Assembly (NCBI GenBank): GCA_965373045.1
Contig: CBDVEQ010000099.1
Span: 1 to 10,210, forward strand
Origin: DAOVDI01 sp965373045
Lineage (GTDB): Bacteria > Acidobacteriota > Aminicenantia > Aminicenantales > Aminicenantaceae
Length of the DNA: 10,210 nucleotides
Reading direction: 5' to 3'
The translations under genes were made by a program, and so were the position numbers. Under the pieces are notes generated by a model. That model was given only the letters and a program-made list of their open reading frames with translations. It had not been told where the DNA came from and searched no databases. Below, piece after piece: positions 1-7,774 of the stretch; the stretch's first letter is position 1; the number at the start of each line of letters is the position of its first letter.

Positions 1-696
1 GACACACCAGGAGGGGAGGTCACAGCCAGCGATATTCTTTACAATGAAATTTTAAATTTCAAAGAAAAAACTGGCAAACCGGTCCTGGGATTAATGATGG
101 GATTGGCCGCATCTGGAGGATACTATATCGCTTCAGCCTGCGATTACATCATTGCTCATCCTTCGACGATCACCGGTAGCATCGGTGTTATTTCAATTTT
201 TCCCAATCTTGAAGACCTTTTTACTAAAATCGGGATAAAAGTGAATGTCATTAAATCAGGAGAGATGAAAGACTCGGGAAGCACTTTTAGAGACCTAACC
301 ACAGAAGAGAAAAAGATCTTTCAAGATATCGTCGATGAACTCTATCAGAAGTTTCTGGACGTCGTCTATCAAAAAAGGAAGAACTCTCTTTCCCTCGAAG
401 AGCTTAAAAAGATAGCTGATGGACGGGTCTACACGGCTCGCCAGGCCTATGAGCTGAAGCTGATTGATGAGATCGGCTATTTTGATTCGGCTTTTAAGAA
501 AACTCTCGCTCTTACCTCCCTGAAGGAAGCAAAAGTTATAGCCTATACATATTATCCTGGAAGAAAAACAACTATTTATGCTTCATCTCTTGAAAAATCT
601 TCTCTTTTTGAAAGGAAAAATTTTGAAGACTTGCTCCGCTCTCTGAAAAGCGGCTTTTATTACTTATGGCTTCCCCAGTCAACAGGTCATTGGTAA
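1..696 (+). CDS. sppA: Signal peptide peptidase SppA (S49 family), 5'-truncated by window edge
   Basis: This is a membrane-bound serine protease of the SppA/S49 family, which cleaves remnant signal peptides in the inner membrane. The reading frame is open from base 1, so the N-terminal membrane anchor and start lie outside the window; 231 codons remain. The first residues, DTPGGEV, match the family's D-x-PGG oxyanion-region motif. AASGGYYIAS follows, with the nucleophile Ser at bases 112-114. The general-base Lys is expected in GEMKDSGS (Lys codon 268-270), followed by the typical FRDLTTEE stretch. The segment DGRVYTARQAYELKLIDEIG is also characteristic of S49. The length suggests the short, single-domain form. 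It ends at TAA 694-696, with no clear intrinsic terminator before the next promoter. The family assignment is sure; the exact substrate is not. Confidence 0.93.
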   Translation, partial: DTPGGEVTASDILYNEILNFKEKTGKPVLGLMMGLAASGGYYIASACDYIIAHPSTITGSIGVISIFPNLEDLFTKIGIKVNVIKSGEMKDSGSTFRDLTTEEKKIFQDIVDELYQKFLDVVYQKRKNSLSLEELKKIADGRVYTARQAYELKLIDEIGYFDSAFKKTLALTSLKEAKVIAYTYYPGRKTTIYASSLEKSSLFERKNFEDLLRSLKSGFYYLWLPQSTGHW

Positions 697-728
697 TTTA
701 TTCGCCTAACGCGCTCCCAAGCCCTGCC

Positions 729-758
729 TTGACATCTTTTTAAGCTGTGACTTATAAT
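729..758 (+). promoter_or_regulatory. Strong sigma-70 promoter upstream of the GYD gene
   Basis: TTGACA (729-734) and TATAAT (753-758) both match the sigma-70 consensus at all six positions, separated by 18 bp. Transcription would start near 765, giving an mRNA leader of about 115 nt before the start codon at 881. This is the best promoter in the window and probably drives the 881-3424 gene set. The leader (about 765-867) contains no riboswitch class that I recognise. Confidence 0.75.
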
Positions 759-867
759 TCTTTACTACGGTTGGATGGAAAATCGAGGCAAAAACTCACA
801 ATCAGACATCGCTCGCGAAAAGGAATTTCTTATCCATAAAGCTGTATTTTTGATATTTCCTTATACT

Positions 868-874
868 AGGAGGT
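868..874 (+). promoter_or_regulatory. Shine-Dalgarno site of the GYD gene
   Basis: AGGAGGT lies just upstream of the ATG at 881, with GGAGG ending 7 nt before it. It is a near-perfect ribosome binding site and fixes the start of the GYD-domain gene. Confidence 0.85.
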
Positions 875-880
875 AAGCGA

Positions 881-1168
881 ATGACTACTTACATCATTCT
901 CAGTAAAATTTCTCCTCAGGCTTTCAGTGATCCGTTTGAATTCAAAAAGATCGCCGAGAGGGTTGCTTCAAAAATCAAAAGCGACTGTCCAGGTGTCGAG
1001 TGGAAACAGAGCTATTCCACAATGGGCCGATTCGATGTGATCGACATCGTCGAATCGGACGACCCGGAACAAATCGCAAAAGCCGCCATGATCATCCGTG
1101 CCTATGGACACTCGACAACTGAGACTATGAGAGCATTCCCCTGGCAGGAATTCCTCGACATGATGTAG
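881..1168 (+). CDS. GYD domain-containing protein
   Basis: This is a 95-residue cytoplasmic protein filling one GYD domain (PF08734), a small ferredoxin-like alpha/beta fold of unknown biochemical role. The N-terminal strand MTTYIILSKIS, the central segment YSTMGRFDVIDIVES (family pattern G-x-[YF]-D-[VI]-[VI]) and the C-terminal TTETMRAFPWQEF (family pattern TETLRAF) all sit where the family has them, and the length is typical. There is no signal peptide or membrane segment. It follows the 729-758 promoter and has a strong Shine-Dalgarno. It ends 53 nt before the MR/MLE gene, so the two are probably cotranscribed. The family is usually called hypothetical; the company of a sugar-acid-type enzyme suggests an accessory metabolic role, but this is inference. 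Confidence 0.88.
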   Translation: MTTYIILSKISPQAFSDPFEFKKIAERVASKIKSDCPGVEWKQSYSTMGRFDVIDIVESDDPEQIAKAAMIIRAYGHSTTETMRAFPWQEFLDMM

Positions 1169-1221
1169 ATGTCATCCTAAAGGAAATTCTTATAGTGATA
1201 CATCGAGGGTCACTGGTTTTG

Positions 1222-2461
1222 ATGGATCGACGGGAATTCCTCCGATCAGGTGCCTCTGCACTCACACTGATCGCCGCCCCGAAGTGGTTTAGATCCCATC
1301 CTCCCTCCAGAGTTAAAATAGACCGCATCGATCTCTTTCCCATGCGGTACCCGATGACCGGATACTTTAAGTTTTTTACAGGTCCCCACGGTTCTGCCGG
1401 TCGGGCTGCCGTGATCGTTAAGATCACCTCGGATGACGGTACCGTGGGCTGGGGGCAGGCCCTCCCGATCGCTAAGTGGAGCTACGAAACCCTGGAGACA
1501 GCAACTGTAATCCTGAGGGATTACTTCGTTCCGGCGCTGATCGGACGGGATCCCACGGACATCACCGGTGCCCACACCGTGATGGACCAGGCCGTGGCCC
1601 CCGGATTTTCGACCGGAATGCCGATAAGCCGGGCCGGTATCGACCTGGCCCTCCATGACCTCAGCGGGAAACTGTCGGGGAGATCCCTGGCTCAGATGTG
1701 GGGCCTTCCCCAAGGGAAGAGGATTACTCTCAGCTGGACGGTAAACGTTCAATCCATCGATGATGTGGGCCCCCTAATGGATGAAGGGAAAAAACGCGGC
1801 TACCGCCATTTCAACATCAAAGTGGCCCCGGATCCGGACTTCGACGCAGCCCTGGCGCGGGAGGTCCGGCGAACGGCCCCCGACACCTTCCTCTGGGCCG
1901 ATGCCAATGGCGGTTATGAACCGGATACGGCTTTGAAGGCCGCTCCCCGATTGGCGGATGCCGGTGTGGATGTTCTCGAAAGCCCCCCTTCGTCCCAACC
2001 GGATCAGCGCCTACCAGGCTCTCAAGAAACAGGGGGCGCTCCCCATACTGATGGATGAGGGGATCGTATCGCCTGTGGAGCTTCGGGAGTTTATCCGGCT
2101 CGGAATGCTCGACGGAGTGGCCATGAAACCGGCTCGCTGCGGGGGCCTTCTATCCAACAAGCGACAGATCGAGATCTGTCTCGAGCACAATCTGATCTGG
2201 TTAGGGAGCGGACTGACCGATCCCGATATTTCCCTGGCCGCTACATTGAGCCTGTATGGTGCATTCGGCTTAAAGAAGCCCGCCGCCCTCAACGGTCCTC
2301 AGTTCCTTACCGCCGATATCCTGAAGAAGCCTCTTCATATTGAAAGAGGGGTGGCCCACGTCCCACAAGGCCCAGGATTGGGTATCGAAGTGGATGAGGG
2401 GAAGGTCAGGGATTTGATGGAGCGAAGCCGGAGCGATAAAATCAAGCCGGGGGAAGATTAA
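1222..2461 (+). pseudogene. Tat-exported enolase-superfamily (MR/MLE) enzyme, single-base frameshift
   Basis: This is a mandelate racemase/muconate-lactonizing-type enzyme, in which Mg2+ stabilises an enolate formed by proton abstraction next to a carboxylate. It is split between two frames: the 5' part reads to a stop at 2056-2058, and the 3' part continues in the +2 frame to 2461. Removing one C from the C6 tract at 1983-1988 restores 412 residues, a normal family length plus leader. The start MDRREFLRSG (ATG 1222) gives a twin-arginine signal; a GTG at 1195 is an alternative. In the repaired protein the metal ligands are Asp227 (WADANGG), Glu253 (LESP) and Asp278/Glu279 (MDEG). The beta-2 motif is N-I-K (Lys200), so the first Lys of K-x-K is Asn. 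Lys302 (MKPARCGG) suggests an MLE-like subgroup. The substrate cannot be told. The gene may be a real pseudogene, a sequencing error or a slippage site; both halves look well conserved. Confidence 0.85.
1983..1988 (+). other. C6 homopolymer at the frameshift point
   Basis: The frame before the tract reads ...VLESP and then runs into unrelated residues (PSSQPDQR). The next frame reads PLRPNRISAYQALKKQ, the expected continuation of the ESP/EEP-L-x-P motif of the family. Deleting a single C joins the two frames exactly (AGC CCC CTT CGT), so the disruption is one extra base in this run. Confidence 0.85.
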
Positions 2462-2464
2462 TCG

Positions 2465-3424
2465 ATGAAATTTTTACTGAATATAATCAGGCTGTCCGCC
2501 GTTTTCATCCTACTCTTTTATTTGTCTCCCGCTTTTGGATATTCTCAGTTTAACCTTGTTGAGGATCCAGAGCAGGGCCTGTTGACTCTAATGGAGGGTA
2601 AAAGCAAGGTGCTGGTCTATCGATTCGGGGATCAACTCAAGGAGGGCCTGGACGTCAAGTACAAGAGGTCGACTTTCATCCACCCCCTCTATTCTTTGGA
2701 TGGACGGGTGCTCACCGATGCGTTCCCCGGCGATCATGCCCATCACTATGGAGTGTTTTGGACCTGGCCGGTTGTGCGGACGCGGGGCCAGGATACCCAG
2801 ACCTGGCATCCCTCCAACCTCAGGCAGCACTTTGTCCGTTGGCTGGATAGGATGGCAAATGACAGTGGTGCATCGATTAAAATGCAAAATGCCTGGAAGC
2901 TCGAGGGAGAGGAAATCGTTGCGGATGAGATCATCACTTTCCTCATTCATCCGGCCGATAACGTGTCTCGAGCAATAGATGTCGAGTTGGTGATCCGTGC
3001 AGTGGGTGGCTCCCTCGAGTTGGTTGGAGCACCTGAAGGAAACAAGGGTTATGGTGGATTATGCATAAGGGGAGCTCCTATGTTCACAGGGGCTTCTCTC
3101 ACGACTGATAAGGGTCCCCTGGATGAGGATTCGGTAAATGTCCCCTTCCTTTGGGGAGACATGTCCACTTCCGATGTGGGGGTGGCTGTCTTTGTCTCTC
3201 CGGGTCACCCAGGCTTTCCCATCACCTGGCTCATCCGGAATAGCTATTCAGGTGTCCTAAACGCCTCCTGGCCCGGTCTCACACCGATTGTGCTGGAAGC
3301 GGACGAGACCGTCACACTGAACTACCGGATCTATATCCATCAGGGAGATGCCGCATCGGGAAAGGTCGCTGAGGCCTACAAATTCTACATCGCTGAACGG
3401 AATCGGAAATCCCCATCACTTTGA
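2465..3424 (+). CDS. Exported DUF6807 / 'PmoA family' protein
   Basis: This is a 319-residue protein with a Sec signal peptide (MKFLLNIIRL then a hydrophobic stretch; cleavage plausible after SPAFG, about residue 25), so it is probably periplasmic. The core matches the family annotated DUF6807 or 'PmoA': RSTFIHPLYSLDGRVLTD (His73), then FPGDHAHHYGVFWTW (Asp90, His91, His93, His94), and later a GGLCIRGAPMF segment. Despite the name there is no evidence that it is a methane monooxygenase; members commonly sit beside carbohydrate genes and resemble beta-sandwich sugar-processing proteins. The start lies 3 nt after the MR/MLE stop and is preceded by GGGGGA at 2449-2454, so it is in the same operon and probably translationally coupled. 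The clustered His/Asp residues could bind metal or form an active site, which is inference. The function is not established. Confidence 0.85.
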   Translation: MKFLLNIIRLSAVFILLFYLSPAFGYSQFNLVEDPEQGLLTLMEGKSKVLVYRFGDQLKEGLDVKYKRSTFIHPLYSLDGRVLTDAFPGDHAHHYGVFWTWPVVRTRGQDTQTWHPSNLRQHFVRWLDRMANDSGASIKMQNAWKLEGEEIVADEIITFLIHPADNVSRAIDVELVIRAVGGSLELVGAPEGNKGYGGLCIRGAPMFTGASLTTDKGPLDEDSVNVPFLWGDMSTSDVGVAVFVSPGHPGFPITWLIRNSYSGVLNASWPGLTPIVLEADETVTLNYRIYIHQGDAASGKVAEAYKFYIAERNRKSPSL

Positions 3425-3439
3425 GTCGTCAACTCAAAG
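3419..3439. terminator. Hairpin shared by two convergent genes
   Basis: CTTTGAGT (3419-3426) and ACTCAAAG (3432-3439) form a perfect 8-bp stem with a 5-nt loop. The stem contains the TGA of the upstream plus-strand gene (3422-3424) and the stop of the minus-strand transporter (3434-3436). No long T-run follows on either strand, so this is a bidirectional terminator candidate rather than a textbook one. Confidence 0.45.
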
Positions 3440-4780
3440 GGACAGGATCTTTACAATGGCTCCGGCCGCCACCACCAGGATGGCCAGGATCAACACCAGG
3501 TTCCATGCCATCCTTTTTTTACCCCGGATGATATCATCTCCCATGTAGCTTTTCTTGTTCTGCAGGATGAAGAAACCGATGTAGGCGACCGGCATCATCA
3601 CCAGATTGAAGGAAGATGTCAGCACGGGAAGCCAGATGGGCATGGCGTAAAATGCTCCCAAAATCCCGATATTGGCGATGAACGTGCTCAGCCGGAACTT
3701 CCAGCCTTTGAACTCGAAGTGGAATACCTCGCTGAGGACAAATCCGCAGATCAACATCTCTATGACGATCGTGGTGACACACATACTGAGGATTCCCAGC
3801 GAGAAGAGTATCCGGCCCATTGTGAGCCCCACCAGGGGCTCCAGGGCATGGGCCACGTCCACCGCCCCTTTGACCTCGATCCCCTGGATGTGAAGTGTAT
3901 TGGCGCAGGCGATTATGACAAAACTTGTCGCCAGAATAAACGGAAAGAACATCGAAGTCCCCAGGTCGAAATTCTTGAGGCGCCGGTGTTCGCGTCCCCA
4001 TCCTTTAGCCAGAAGGGTGTAGGGATAGAGAAATGTCATGTTCACGCCCACCGCGGCACCCAGCTGTCCCAGTACGATGGTGATACCCTTCTTATCCAGC
4101 GGTAGGTGGAAGGTGAAGTAGCCCTTGAACAGTTCCTTCCAGTCGATCCCGGTCTTGAGGACCACAAGCAGGAATGCCAAGACCATGAACATAAGAGCGT
4201 ATTTTAGGATCTTCTCAAATATCCGAATGGCTCGGCGACTTCCCCGCTCATAACTCCAACACATCCATGTCCCCAGAACCAGTAGGATCAGGGCCGGGAC
4301 GAGGCTGGAAGTCCGCGCTCCGAAGACTGAAAAGAGGTCCTTGAGAACCGCTGTCCCCAGGGAGTACTGGGGGAACTGCCAGACAACCGAGGCCAGTAAA
4401 ACGTTCGCTCCCCAAAGAAGCGCGACCGAGGGGTGGAGTTTCTTCCAGAAAACATCATAGGGCCGGGCCTTGGTCATCAGGGCCTGGTGTCCTATGGCGG
4501 CGAACATCATGACGCCCAGGAACATGGCCACCGGTTGCACCCACAGAAGTTTATACCCGTAGACAGAGCCCGCATAAATGGCTGCGCCGGCCGATCCAGC
4601 TCCGAGCGTCAGGGCGCTCTGCACCCATCCGGGTCCGGAAAGCCCCCAGTAGCCCTTCCAGCGCTGCCAGAATCGGGGGCGGGAATCGATCTTCTGGAGG
4701 AGAGAGCGTTCTTCCTCCAGCTCTTCTGCGTCGCGGGCCTCGACCATGGGCAGCCCGCGTTTAAGTTCTTTCCTGTTCAT
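3434..4780 (-). CDS. NRAMP-like transporter lacking the canonical metal-binding motifs
   Basis: This is a 448-residue polytopic inner-membrane protein with about 11 hydrophobic segments after a charged N-terminal region of about 45 residues (EELEEERSLL). The segment YWGLSGPGWVQSALTLGAGS (44-63) aligns with the first membrane helix of NRAMP (SLC11, PF01566) carriers, and AAVGVNMTFLYPYTLLAKGW (242-261) with the sixth. The metal-coordinating motifs DPGN (helix 1) and MPH (helix 6) of true Mn/Fe NRAMPs are absent; here the sites read LGAGSA and NMTFLYPY. It is therefore an NRAMP-superfamily member of the divergent type often annotated 'divalent metal cation transporter', and its substrate may be another ion or a small organic compound. 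The start is ATG 4780 with a weak GAAGAA upstream. It converges with the DUF6807 gene, and the M16 gene lies 120 nt upstream on the same strand. Confidence 0.78.
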   Translation of the reverse strand: MNRKELKRGLPMVEARDAEELEEERSLLQKIDSRPRFWQRWKGYWGLSGPGWVQSALTLGAGSAGAAIYAGSVYGYKLLWVQPVAMFLGVMMFAAIGHQALMTKARPYDVFWKKLHPSVALLWGANVLLASVVWQFPQYSLGTAVLKDLFSVFGARTSSLVPALILLVLGTWMCWSYERGSRRAIRIFEKILKYALMFMVLAFLLVVLKTGIDWKELFKGYFTFHLPLDKKGITIVLGQLGAAVGVNMTFLYPYTLLAKGWGREHRRLKNFDLGTSMFFPFILATSFVIIACANTLHIQGIEVKGAVDVAHALEPLVGLTMGRILFSLGILSMCVTTIVIEMLICGFVLSEVFHFEFKGWKFRLSTFIANIGILGAFYAMPIWLPVLTSSFNLVMMPVAYIGFFILQNKKSYMGDDIIRGKKRMAWNLVLILAILVVAAGAIVKILSL

Positions 4781-4834
4781 TTCTTCGCTACCATAATGGA
4801 TGAAGCGGGCGAAGTTATAAGATCGGAAAATGTG

Positions 4835-4846
4835 GCGAATCTTCGC
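4835..4846. repeat. GCGAA-TC-TTCGC palindrome upstream of the transporter
   Basis: This is a 5+2+5 inverted repeat lying between the possible -10 (4859-4864) and the start codon (4780). CTTCGCT occurs again at 4783-4789 and GCGAAG at 4809-4814. A regulator operator is possible; nothing else supports it. Confidence 0.25.
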
Positions 4847-4858
4847 TGTCAGGTAGAA

Positions 4859-4887
4859 AGATTTCTTACCGGCATAAAAGATGTCAA
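4859..4887 (-). promoter_or_regulatory. Possible promoter of the NRAMP-like gene
   Basis: On the minus strand a perfect TTGACA (4887-4882) is followed after 17 bp by AAATCT (4864-4859), a poor -10. The perfect -35 in a 120-nt gap between two same-strand genes is suggestive only; read-through from the M16 gene is equally possible. Confidence 0.3.
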
Positions 4888-4900
4888 AGCCGTTGTTTTA

Positions 4901-7720
4901 TCAATATTCGATCAGGACCGGTTTCCCGAATCCCAGCTTCCCCAGAGGTTTCAACTGGGTTGCAGCATCTCCTACGACCAGATAGATCATCCTGTCCGGA
5001 TGTATGTATTTCTGCGCCAGCTCTTTAAGCCGCTCCAGGGTCATATTCCCGGCGATCTCTTCCTGCTTTTTGATGTAATCATCCGGAAAATCGTACGTCG
5101 CGATAGTGTCCATCATGCTCATCAGCGAACCCAGGGTTTCGAAACGCCTTGCATTGGATTTTACAAGGGCGTTTTTCGTAAACTCCAGATCTTCGGCTGA
5201 AACACCGTCCCGGTACCCGGTCATCGAATCCTTGAAGATCTGGACGGATTCCAGCGTCACTTTCGATTGGACCGAAGATGAAGCGGCAAACGGACCGGGA
5301 ATAAAAGATCCGCTGAATCCTGTCCGCGCGCCGTAAGTATAACCCTTCTCTTCTCTCAGGATCATGTTGACTATGCTGTTAAAACTGCCGCCCAGTTTGT
5401 AGTTCATCACAAAGGCAGGATAATAATCCGGGTCGGTGATAGCCATGCCGAGATTGCCGATACGGATGACAGACTGCTTTGCATTGGGAACATCCACAAA
5501 GAAAACTTCAGCTTTTTCCTTTGGCTCAGGAAGAGGATATTCAGGAATCGCAACCTCTTTGGCCGCCCATTTTTCTTCAAGCGCTCCGAAAGCCTCAAGC
5601 GCCAGCTCTTTTGAGACATCTCCTGCAACTGTGATATTAGTGAAGGAAGGCGAAAAATTCTTTGCGTAATAATCCTTCAAGTCCTCCAGAGTGAGCGCTT
5701 CGACCGAATCCGCCGTGCCCGCGACCGGCCTGCTGAAGATATGTTTATCGCCGTAGACCAGCTTGCTGAAAACCTCGTAGGATATAGCACTGGGATTGAC
5801 CTTGCTGCGGTTAATCACCTCCAGCGTCTCCTGCTTGATACGGTTGAATTCCTTCTCGTCCCAGCGGGGCTCGAGCAGTATCTCCTCAACCAGATTGAAG
5901 ACGTCCTGGAACTTGGAGGCCAGACAATTAACCCGCACAGTGATGGATTCTCTTCCCGAGGACATATAGATAAAAGCCCCCAGGTCGTCTATGGCCTCTT
6001 CCAGCTCGACCGGTGTCCTGTTTTTTGTTCCTTCCATCATCATCCGGCTCACCATCCGTGCCGCACCCACTTTTTCCATATCGTCCAGGAGCTGCCCTCC
6101 CTTGAGAGTCAGCGAGAACTGAACAAGCGGAATTTCGCTGCGCTTGATCCCTAGAACCTTGATCCCGTTGTCCAGCTCGCCTTTCCATATAACCGGGAGT
6201 GTGATCTCCGGATCCTGCCCCATGACCGGCTCGATGTTTCTGTCAAAAGCAGAAGGGATGGGCTTCATATCAACCACTTCTCCCGCCATGGCTCCGGCTT
6301 CATCCCCTGCCAGGATCTTCTCTTCCTCCAATGGAAAGAGCCCAGCGCCTTCAACCGCCAAATCCGCACGGCCTTTGGGGACAAAACTGGTCATAACATA
6401 GGGCTTGTCCTTGATGTATTTTTCATAGACCCTCAGGATATCTTCTTTTGTGACAGCTTTGATCCTCTTCAGATCCTCGGTCAGATAACCGGGAGAACCG
6501 GCGTATTCATTGTACCTGGCCAGTTGGAAGGACTTATAAAGAATGCTCGACAGGGCGTTGTAAAAGCTGGTCTCAGCCACGGTTTTGATCCTCTCCACAT
6601 CCTTTTCCGTAAAGGACTCGGCCTCGAACTTTGCAAAAGTGTCAAAAATGGCCTTCTTAACATCATTGAGTTTCACATTGGGGAAAGTGCGGATGCGGAT
6701 GCGGAACTCCCCTGCTATCTCGAGGCTCCTCTGATAGCCGCTGGCCGAGGGCGCCAGTTTTTTCTCTTCCACGATCACTTTATAAAGCGGCGCCTTTTTC
6801 CCTGAGGAAAAAAGCTCGCCCAAAAACTGAAGAGCATAGTCGTCAGCATGGTACTGCTCCACCGTGGGGAATACCATGTTGATCTCAGGCGATTTGGCAA
6901 AATTATCCTCAAGATAAGCCAGCTTGGGCTCTTCAATAGTAACGGGCGCGGGTTTCGGGTCTTCGATCTTTTCACCGGCCGGGATCTCACCGAAATACTT
7001 CTCGATCCAGGCTTTGGTCTGCTCCTTGTCATAATCCCCTGCCACCACCAATGTGCAGTTGTTGGGACGGTACCATTTATCATGAAATTCGTGCACATCC
7101 TTCAGGGTTGCGCCGGTTATATCCTCCATGGAACCTATGACCTGCCAGTTGTAGGGATGTCCCTCCGGATAAAGGAGCTTGCCGATCACATAACCGGTGT
7201 GGCCGTAGGGGCGGTTGTCCACCATCTGGCGTTTTTCGTTCGTAACAACCCCCTGCTGGTTGACAAAAGCCTCCTGGGTGAGGGTAGGGCTGAGGAAACC
7301 CAATCGGTCGGATTCGAGCCACAGGGCCATCTCCAGGGCATTCTTGGGAAGAACCTCGAAATAAATCGTCCCATCATTGCTGGTTCCGCCGTTTAATGTG
7401 CCGCCGGCTCCCTGGATCTTTTTGAAAAACTCGTCCTGACCCACATGCTGGGATTCCTGGAACATCATGTGTTCAAAAAGATGGGCAAACCCGGTCAGTC
7501 CCACTTCCTCGCGGTTGGACCCCACATGAAACTGCAGAGCCACAGCTACGATGGGATCGGAGCGATCCTCGTGGAGAACCACTTCAAGCCCGTTGTCCAG
7601 AGTGTACTGCTCATACGCTATTTCCAGTTTTCCCGGAGCCCCGGTCTTTGGGGCACATCCGGATAGAACCAGAAAAGCGCCTAGCAGCGATAACGTCAAG
7701 ATCATAAATCGAATTTTCAT
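4901..7720 (-). CDS. M16 (pitrilysin/insulinase) zinc metallopeptidase lipoprotein, two-domain
   Basis: This is a 939-residue insulinase-family peptidase. N-terminal signal MKIRFMILTLSLLGAF ends in lipobox LSGC (Cys22), so it should be a lipid-anchored envelope protein. The inverted zinc motif HLFEH (His80, Glu83 base, His84) and the distal ligand Glu162 (TNEKRQ) mark an active N-terminal M16 half. A second M16 half starts near residue 510 (GELDNGIKVLGIKRSEIPLV) and has RMVSRMMMEG where HxxEH would be, so it is the catalytically inactive partner. It retains the substrate-side GYTYGARTGFSG segment. This fused active/inactive layout is usual for bacterial M16 proteins of about 900 residues. ATG 7720 is chosen because GGAGG (7730-7726) lies 5 nt upstream and the lipoprotein signal starts there; an ATG at 7732 overlaps that site. 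The likely role is degrading peptides at the cell envelope. Confidence 0.92.
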   Translation of the reverse strand: MKIRFMILTLSLLGAFLVLSGCAPKTGAPGKLEIAYEQYTLDNGLEVVLHEDRSDPIVAVALQFHVGSNREEVGLTGFAHLFEHMMFQESQHVGQDEFFKKIQGAGGTLNGGTSNDGTIYFEVLPKNALEMALWLESDRLGFLSPTLTQEAFVNQQGVVTNEKRQMVDNRPYGHTGYVIGKLLYPEGHPYNWQVIGSMEDITGATLKDVHEFHDKWYRPNNCTLVVAGDYDKEQTKAWIEKYFGEIPAGEKIEDPKPAPVTIEEPKLAYLEDNFAKSPEINMVFPTVEQYHADDYALQFLGELFSSGKKAPLYKVIVEEKKLAPSASGYQRSLEIAGEFRIRIRTFPNVKLNDVKKAIFDTFAKFEAESFTEKDVERIKTVAETSFYNALSSILYKSFQLARYNEYAGSPGYLTEDLKRIKAVTKEDILRVYEKYIKDKPYVMTSFVPKGRADLAVEGAGLFPLEEEKILAGDEAGAMAGEVVDMKPIPSAFDRNIEPVMGQDPEITLPVIWKGELDNGIKVLGIKRSEIPLVQFSLTLKGGQLLDDMEKVGAARMVSRMMMEGTKNRTPVELEEAIDDLGAFIYMSSGRESITVRVNCLASKFQDVFNLVEEILLEPRWDEKEFNRIKQETLEVINRSKVNPSAISYEVFSKLVYGDKHIFSRPVAGTADSVEALTLEDLKDYYAKNFSPSFTNITVAGDVSKELALEAFGALEEKWAAKEVAIPEYPLPEPKEKAEVFFVDVPNAKQSVIRIGNLGMAITDPDYYPAFVMNYKLGGSFNSIVNMILREEKGYTYGARTGFSGSFIPGPFAASSSVQSKVTLESVQIFKDSMTGYRDGVSAEDLEFTKNALVKSNARRFETLGSLMSMMDTIATYDFPDDYIKKQEEIAGNMTLERLKELAQKYIHPDRMIYLVVGDAATQLKPLGKLGFGKPVLIEY

Positions 7721-7725
7721 TGAAG

Positions 7726-7730
7726 CCTCC
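7726..7730 (-). promoter_or_regulatory. Shine-Dalgarno that sets the M16 start
   Basis: Minus-strand GGAGG sits 5 nt before the ATG at 7720. It overlaps the alternative upstream ATG (7732-7730), which therefore cannot use it. Confidence 0.8.
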
Positions 7731-7774
7731 ATAAAATGCTGTTTTTTCTTTGATATTTCCTAATGGAAAGACCT

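Noticed and set aside
849..861. 13-nt repeat TTTGATATTTCCT also present at 7749-7761
   Set aside because: It lies before GYD (plus) and M16 (minus) but in the same absolute orientation, so opposite relative to the genes. It is AT-rich and may well be chance.
1246..1752. Long minus-strand open frame opposite the MR/MLE gene
   Set aside because: The GC-rich coding strand creates open antisense frames; the plus-strand reading carries a Tat signal and catalytic motifs.
2465..3424. 'PmoA' read as particulate methane monooxygenase subunit
   Set aside because: The family name is misleading. The protein is a signal-peptide-bearing soluble DUF6807 type with no PmoA-like set of membrane helices, and no pmoB or pmoC neighbours are present.
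4433..5200. 255-codon plus-strand open frame
   Set aside because: It runs antisense across the start of the transporter gene and the end of the M16 gene, has no Shine-Dalgarno, and its translation resembles no family. It is a shadow of two well-supported genes.
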